A DNA stretch of 8,242 bases from Muribaculaceae bacterium (GTDB taxonomy: Bacteria; Pseudomonadota; Alphaproteobacteria; Rs-D84): the NCBI GenBank assembly GCA_023665245.1, contig JAMPEH010000090.1, positions 1 to 8,242 on the forward strand, read 5' to 3'. Within the stretch, counting starts at the first letter, position 1. Every line of letters begins with the position of its first letter. The notes beneath the pieces were generated by a model. The model was not told where the DNA came from and did not search any database. It saw only the letters and a list, made by a program, of their open reading frames with translations. Of this stretch, positions 4,854 through 8,242 are shown piece after piece. The translations under genes were made by a program, and so were the position numbers.

Positions 4854-5986
4854 TTTTTCTCCCCAATCACAATGGCTTTTTCATAGACACCATTTGTATA
4901 ATTATAAATCGTTAGCGGCAAATCAAAAGTTTCATTCCTCTGTCTACCTATTTCTATCGCAATAGAAACCGGTACTGCCGCAAACACATGCACCATAGTA
5001 TTTACATTGCCTATTTTGCGCAATTGTTCTCTTAATATTTGATAGCTACGAATAAATGTTTCTAATTGCTGCTTACTTCTTAAAAAATCATCATAAGGCT
5101 TAAAATTCGTTTTAATCTCAATTACAGTTGCATTCTCCCAAGAAGTAGCAGCCATAACCTCATCTTTCTTAATTTCGCCACTAAGAGATAATATAATTAT
5201 GATTTTTTGCGGATTTCTAAATTCTTGCAGATACATAATTTGATAATCAATGTCATTTCCATTTGTTTCCCACTCCCATGTTGGAGGAACTTTATGTAAT
5301 TGATAAACATCTATATTACGCTTATTTGATAAAAGCTCACCAAGTTTAACTAATAGAGGAATCGGTGCTATTGCAAAAACAGACACATTAGAAAATCCCC
5401 TGGTATAATTTTCGATTTCAGGCTCTACACACCTATTAAATGTACGCACTAAATTTTCTTCTTCTATGGTCCAATATTCAGCATCCCCAACAAAAAATGA
5501 TGAGTTCTTTAAAGTAAGATCTATTTCTTTTTCTATAGCTTTATCAGGAAATAACGCATTTTGTATTCCTGTTACCAATAAGCGCTGCCCGTGTAAATTG
5601 GGAGAGTATTTTAAAACAATTGTCGGGATTATTCTTTGTAGATTCGTTGCTTTGACAATAAACTGTTCAAAATCTAACTTCATCCTGTTTAATAATACAG
5701 GCGGATAGTCATTAGGTCGTATTTCATCAATTTCCTTATGACAATCATAACAAAGAAGTAATAAATTTTTAATATCATCTATGTTTTTGGTTTTGTCAAT
5801 CTGTTTATATTCAGAGCGCGGGCCCATATCACTAACAGGTAAATTATGAGCTATTTGCGCAAAATTTCCAATAATCTTACTTAAAGGGTGTTGATATATC
5901 AGGCGACCACATTTTTCGCACCTACCTGCGCTCATAGCCCACAATAATCTTTCTGTATTTTGACTTATTTTTTTTCTTTTTGTCAT
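4850..5986 (-). CDS. cap5: Cap5-type HNH-SAVED nuclease, CBASS effector
   Basis: A 378-residue two-domain protein. The N-terminal HNH nuclease has zinc-ligand cysteines Cys23 and Cys26, His47 in QIAHNLP, the Gly-Pro-Arg turn, and Asn74, Cys79, Cys82 and His83 in NLLLLCYDCHKEID. The C-terminal half (about 150-375) is a SAVED domain, recognised by VHVFAAVPVSIAIEIGR followed by PLTIYNY. In Cap5 the SAVED domain binds the CD-NTase's cyclic nucleotide, the protein oligomerises, and the HNH domain cuts double-stranded DNA, stopping phage growth by killing the cell. I chose the ATG at 5986 because GAGG sits six bases before it; an in-frame ATG at 5998 has no ribosome binding site and contains that GAGG. 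It overlaps the CD-NTase gene by four bases. The effector precedes the synthase here, the reverse of the usual CBASS order. All key residues are present. Confidence 0.92.
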   Translation of the reverse strand: MTKRKKISQNTERLLWAMSAGRCEKCGRLIYQHPLSKIIGNFAQIAHNLPVSDMGPRSEYKQIDKTKNIDDIKNLLLLCYDCHKEIDEIRPNDYPPVLLNRMKLDFEQFIVKATNLQRIIPTIVLKYSPNLHGQRLLVTGIQNALFPDKAIEKEIDLTLKNSSFFVGDAEYWTIEEENLVRTFNRCVEPEIENYTRGFSNVSVFAIAPIPLLVKLGELLSNKRNIDVYQLHKVPPTWEWETNGNDIDYQIMYLQEFRNPQKIIIILSLSGEIKKDEVMAATSWENATVIEIKTNFKPYDDFLRSKQQLETFIRSYQILREQLRKIGNVNTMVHVFAAVPVSIAIEIGRQRNETFDLPLTIYNYTNGVYEKAIVIGEKK

Positions 5987-6069
5987 TAAGCACCTCATCA
6001 GCCCATGATTCCTAATTAAAACGTTGTTTCATAACAGATAAGCTACGATAATTAGAAATGTATTATCTC
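5987..6069 (-). other. 83-bp gap between the two halves of the cargo operon
   Basis: This is the only real gap between cargo genes. It holds the Cap5 ribosome binding site and a loose inverted repeat (CTAATTA ... TAATTAG). I see no U-tailed hairpin and no promoter with both elements near consensus, so read-through from the XRE-led genes into the CBASS pair is likely but not proven. Confidence 0.4.
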
Positions 6070-6828
6070 TTAATCTTCTATCAGTCCTAGTTTTTTCAAT
6101 CTCGCACGTATGCCGCCCACTTTTCTATGATGAAGACTGGCAATTTGTTCTAGCGTTAACTCTTCCTCAGTAAACTCGTGAATTAAGGTTTCCTGCTCTT
6201 GTTCAGTCCATTTTTGTCCAGCCATATTTAATTCTTGATAATTATTACTATCTTTAGGAGGCTTTATTTCTTCTGTAATACCTATAATATTTTCCAGATT
6301 ATTCACTATAAACTCTTGAGCCAATTTAGTTAACACGACAGACTTTTTTATTTCCCCCGTTTCAGCATCAATTCTATCTTGCTCAATAATCCCAATGTCA
6401 TTTGAAGCTTCTGTTGTCGAGTAAACTATTACATTTTTTAAAACGGGTTTTTTATCTTTATTTAAATAACCATTTTGCAAGAGCCATTCGGTAAGAACTG
6501 ACTGCTTAAATGATCCCATCTTAGTTTTATCTATTTGTCTATTGATTCGTTTTACCAAACCACTAATTTGAATAGGTTGGTCTGAAACTGTAATTAGATT
6601 TTTATCAATTTTTTCAATTTGAAATTCAATAGGAGTAATAACATTTATAACTTCCCCATTATTCATTATTAGTTCGTCCAATAAGGAGACTATGTATTGA
6701 AGCGTATCTTTGATTTCTTGCTTTTGTAAGGTTGAATCATCAATCGCTTGTTTGGTTATAGGATCAATTGAATGAGCCAAACATTCTAAATATGTTTTAG
6801 CTTTTAGTATTTTTTGTAATCTTTCCAT
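6070..6828 (-). CDS. Unknown protein with SANT/HTH-like C-terminal DNA-binding motif
   Basis: About 252 residues, soluble. The last 50 residues (about 203-252) match the bacterial SANT/Myb-like or helix-turn-helix tail seen on many accessory proteins: GQKWTEQEQETLI, then LTLEQIASLHHRKVGGIRARLKKLGLI. The N-terminal segment (about 11-35: KTYLECLAHSIDPITKQAID) resembles a motif I recall from uncharacterised proteins with the same tail. The middle contains a basic helical stretch (RINRQIDKTKMGSFKQSVLTEWLLQNGYL) that may be a second winged-helix-like unit. Catalytic motifs are absent. The start is the ATG at 6828, which has GAGG six bases upstream; an in-frame GTG at 6840 contains that GAGG. It begins 13 bases after the membrane-protein gene. 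It could be a DNA-binding sensor or regulator. The function is unknown. Confidence 0.75.
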   Translation of the reverse strand: MERLQKILKAKTYLECLAHSIDPITKQAIDDSTLQKQEIKDTLQYIVSLLDELIMNNGEVINVITPIEFQIEKIDKNLITVSDQPIQISGLVKRINRQIDKTKMGSFKQSVLTEWLLQNGYLNKDKKPVLKNVIVYSTTEASNDIGIIEQDRIDAETGEIKKSVVLTKLAQEFIVNNLENIIGITEEIKPPKDSNNYQELNMAGQKWTEQEQETLIHEFTEEELTLEQIASLHHRKVGGIRARLKKLGLIED

Positions 6829-6841
6829 TATATACCTCACT

Positions 6842-7189
6842 TTATCTATTTTTCAAAACCTTTACTGTAATAAATATCGCTAAGACAATCGCTAACAAAG
6901 CCCCAATTATACTTACAACCATAACCCAATGTGCAATGCATAATTTAATAAAAGAAATAAGCCCATACAAAATTGCCCACAAAACAAAAAATGCAAAAAA
7001 TCTAATTATCCAATGCAATATGCTACCTGATTTTCTGCCATGAATTATTTCTCCGGAATAAAACTTACCAACTGCCGCAAACGCTAATTCGAAAGCTACT
7101 GTATTTACCGCTAACAAAATTATGTACTCAATATACCAAGGTATAGGTAATCCTAATGGACTAGTAAATAATTCAAAAATAAATTTCAT
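6842..7189 (-). CDS. Small membrane protein with three predicted helices
   Basis: 115 residues, strongly hydrophobic, with three membrane-spanning stretches at about 19-41, 57-80 and 86-109 and a short charged loop (Gly-Arg-Lys-Ser-Gly, about 51-55) between the first two. The ends are Lys/Arg-rich. No signal-peptidase site and no known enzyme motif is seen. Small multi-helix membrane proteins often serve as membrane-disrupting effectors in abortive-infection systems, but this one could equally be an accessory or a passenger. Its ATG overlaps the TGA of a three-codon relay ORF, and the only good ribosome binding site is 13 bases away, so its translation is probably coupled to the upstream 178-residue gene. 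No family recognised. Confidence 0.75.
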   Translation of the reverse strand: MKFIFELFTSPLGLPIPWYIEYIILLAVNTVAFELAFAAVGKFYSGEIIHGRKSGSILHWIIRFFAFFVLWAILYGLISFIKLCIAHWVMVVSIIGALLAIVLAIFITVKVLKNR

Positions 7190-7197
7190 GCTTGCAT
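7186..7197 (-). promoter_or_regulatory. Three-codon relay ORF (Met-Gln-Ala) linking two genes
   Basis: The 178-residue gene ends in TAA, which overlaps an ATG (TAATG). That ATG has AAGGGGG five bases upstream and runs ATG CAA GCA TGA, and the TGA overlaps the ATG of the membrane protein (ATGA). The layout looks like two successive stop-restart events and may set a low output of the membrane protein. Confidence 0.3.
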
Positions 7198-7733
7198 TAG
7201 CACCCCCTTCTTTTCCTTTGCTTGCCCATCTCAGCTCTTAACTGTTCGGTACAACCTTTATGATTAAAAGCAAAATTCCTCGCAAATTCTTTATTCAAAG
7301 TAATATTTCTCCTACCCAGCTGCTGGCGAATATCCTTTTTAGTAACATACAAGGTTCTATCTTTACGTTGCCTTATTATACTTGAGTCAGGATTCTGTAA
7401 CTCCTCACGAGCCATCTCAGATAAGATAACTTTGCTATTCATTTTTGAACAAGAATATGTCATTCCTCCAACAAAACATTGAGGAACCAGCAATTTTGCA
7501 TTACCGTCACCAATCCAAATAAAATGAGGACAATTTATTCTTACCCATGACGAAGTAGTCATATCCCAAAAAGGCTTACTTTGCATAAGAGTCAAAGGTA
7601 TCCCATATTTGGTACATTGCATTTCTGTATATTCAAGCAAGACACCACGAATTACATTCGCATAAATATCACTAACTCTATCATCTCCGATATTGTCAAC
7701 AAAAATTTTTATATCTTCAATGCGTTTAATCAT
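7197..7733 (-). CDS. Unknown 178-residue protein, second gene of the XRE-led operon
   Basis: Soluble, mixed alpha/beta-looking protein. It has several cysteines (40, 68, 86, 95, 161 and 178) and aromatic stretches (KPFWDMTTSSWVRINCPHFIWIGDG, given here as about residues 53-77). The tail is strongly basic (Lys-Gln-Arg-Lys-Arg-Arg), suggesting nucleic-acid contact. No HEXXH, nuclease or kinase motif is visible. Its start ATG at 7733 overlaps the XRE gene by eight bases, with GAGG ten bases upstream inside that gene, so the two are translated as a pair. Regulator-plus-partner pairs like this occur in toxin-antitoxin and phage-type control modules, but I recognise no toxin family. Function unknown. 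Confidence 0.75.
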   Translation of the reverse strand: MIKRIEDIKIFVDNIGDDRVSDIYANVIRGVLLEYTEMQCTKYGIPLTLMQSKPFWDMTTSSWVRINCPHFIWIGDGNAKLLVPQCFVGGMTYSCSKMNSKVILSEMAREELQNPDSSIIRQRKDRTLYVTKKDIRQQLGRRNITLNKEFARNFAFNHKGCTEQLRAEMGKQRKRRGC

Positions 7734-8031
7734 TTAAAAGCAACCTCAACAATTCTTTCTTTTCTGGTTCAGACCACGAAGATTTACCTCGTGCAACCAA
7801 GTTTTTTATGTAACTATACGTAATTTCATCTTCTCTGCCATTTATCAAATAGTCTGATGTCGTATTAAGTGCCGTTGCTAAATTTGCTATAACTTCTATT
7901 CTTGGTTCTCTTTCATTTCTTAAATATCTCGACATTGCCGCCTCTGTAACTCCTACCATTGATGCCAATTCTTTTTGTGTGTAATCCGTACTTTTTAATA
8001 ATATTGCTATCCTATCGCCTATCCGTTCCAT
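7726..8031 (-). CDS. XRE/Cro-CI family repressor, first gene of the cargo operon
   Basis: A 101-residue DNA-binding regulator. A classic helix-turn-helix lies at about residues 17-38 (TQKELASMVGVTEAAMSRYL), followed by helices ending in ALNTTSDYLING, as in CI/Cro-like repressors. The C-terminal 35 residues are short and charged and contain no peptidase or dimerisation domain that I recognise. The ATG at 8031 is preceded by AAAGGAG at seven bases. A near-consensus promoter lies directly upstream, so this gene probably represses its own operon and with it the genes downstream, including perhaps the CBASS pair. XRE repressors commonly keep defence and toxin genes silent until infection. It overlaps the next gene by eight bases. 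Confidence 0.88.
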   Translation of the reverse strand: MERIGDRIAILLKSTDYTQKELASMVGVTEAAMSRYLRNEREPRIEVIANLATALNTTSDYLINGREDEITYSYIKNLVARGKSSWSEPEKKELLRLLLND

Positions 8032-8061
8032 CTTTATTCTCCTTTAGGCTTACTTACCAAT

Positions 8062-8090
8062 ATGATAATTTATAATTTTTATTTTGTCAA
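8062..8090 (-). promoter_or_regulatory. Promoter of the XRE-led cargo operon
   Basis: Perfect TTGACA (8090-8085) and TATCAT (8067-8062) are spaced by exactly 17 bases, about 30 bases before the ATG at 8031. The spacer and flanks are almost pure A/T. No clear palindromic operator could be picked out by eye. Confidence 0.8.
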
Positions 8091-8143
8091 CAGTTTTTAG
8101 GAAAATTTTGGAAGAAAATTTATAAAATCATAAAGAAATTCAT

Positions 8144-8171
8144 TCCGTCATTCATTTTAGTCCGTCATTCA
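8144..8171. repeat. Two 11-bp direct repeats (TCCGTCATTCA)
   Basis: The sequence occurs at 8144-8154 and 8161-8171 with a 17-bp period, between the terminator of the outside gene and the cargo promoter. It may be a regulator site or a scar of insertion. No copy was noticed at the left end of the cargo. Confidence 0.5.
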
Positions 8172-8200
8172 AAAAGCACCCCCTATTTTTTAGGGAGTGC
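8171..8200 (-). terminator. Intrinsic terminator of a minus-strand gene outside the window
   Basis: GCACTCCCTA pairs with TAGGGGGTGC (10 bp, one mismatch) around AAAAA, followed on the minus strand by TTTTT. It ends transcription coming from the right and insulates the XRE-led operon. The remaining 42 bases to the edge show no complete feature. Confidence 0.85.
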
Positions 8201-8242
8201 CTTGGGAGTTTGGGAGAATGAAGGTTGAAAATCAGTCCCAAA

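Noticed and set aside
7197..7733. Toxin-antitoxin reading of the XRE gene and the 178-residue gene
   Set aside because: The gene order and overlap fit, but the 178-residue protein shows no motif of a known toxin family, so I left it unnamed.
8183..8242. Minus-strand frame open to the right edge ending at a TAG near 8183
   Set aside because: Only about 20 codons are visible and the stop lies inside the terminator stem. It could be the end of an outside gene, but nothing supports it as coding.
1..8242. CRISPR arrays, tRNA or rRNA genes, and insertion-sequence transposases
   Set aside because: No regularly spaced repeats, no cloverleaf with matching arms and no transposase motifs were found. 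The only recombinase seen is the integrase.

Overview
The window looks like part of an integrative, ICE-like mobile element from a low-GC Gram-positive host, most likely a Clostridia-type gut Firmicute. The support is the strong AGGAGG-type ribosome binding sites, near-consensus sigma-A-type promoters, a tyrosine integrase, a TnpV-like protein and small ribbon-helix-helix-like proteins. Every gene I can support lies on the minus strand, so transcription runs from high to low coordinates. No species can be named from the sequence alone.

Left part (1-2328), element backbone: a tyrosine recombinase that runs off the left edge, a 14-codon mini-ORF with a very good ribosome binding site, a 68-residue probable DNA-binding protein, a TnpV-family protein with its own TTGACT/TATAAT promoter flanked by an 11-bp direct repeat, a 67-residue unknown protein, and an 81-residue ribbon-helix-helix-like protein with a TTG start.

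Middle part (2329-3317): about 770 bp without a conventional gene but full of hairpins. It is headed by an excellent minus-strand promoter (TTGACA, 16 bp, TGATATAAT) enclosed by a perfect 10-bp inverted repeat. It contains a terminator-like hairpin with a U run, two tiny ORFs with strong ribosome binding sites, and a second palindromic terminator-like hairpin just before the ribbon-helix-helix gene. I read it as a long structured leader or non-coding RNA, though a transfer or replication origin is also possible. Next to it sits a 27-codon ORF with backbone-like codon use, at the junction with the cargo.

Right part (3318-8100), AT-rich cargo: six co-directional, closely spaced genes. In transcription order they are an XRE-type repressor, a 178-residue unknown, a 115-residue three-helix membrane protein, a roughly 252-residue protein with a SANT/HTH-like C-terminus, a Cap5-type HNH-SAVED nuclease, and a CD-NTase with intact catalytic residues and an AGS-C-like C-terminal domain. 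The last two form the core of a CBASS anti-phage system: the CD-NTase would make a cyclic oligonucleotide on infection, the SAVED domain would sense it, and the HNH domain would degrade DNA. No Cap2 or Cap3 gene is seen, and the effector precedes the cyclase. The upstream four genes are either a regulatory and accessory module of this CBASS or a separate uncharacterised system sharing its transcript.

The right edge holds a clear terminator for a minus-strand gene lying outside the window, then the promoter of the XRE operon.
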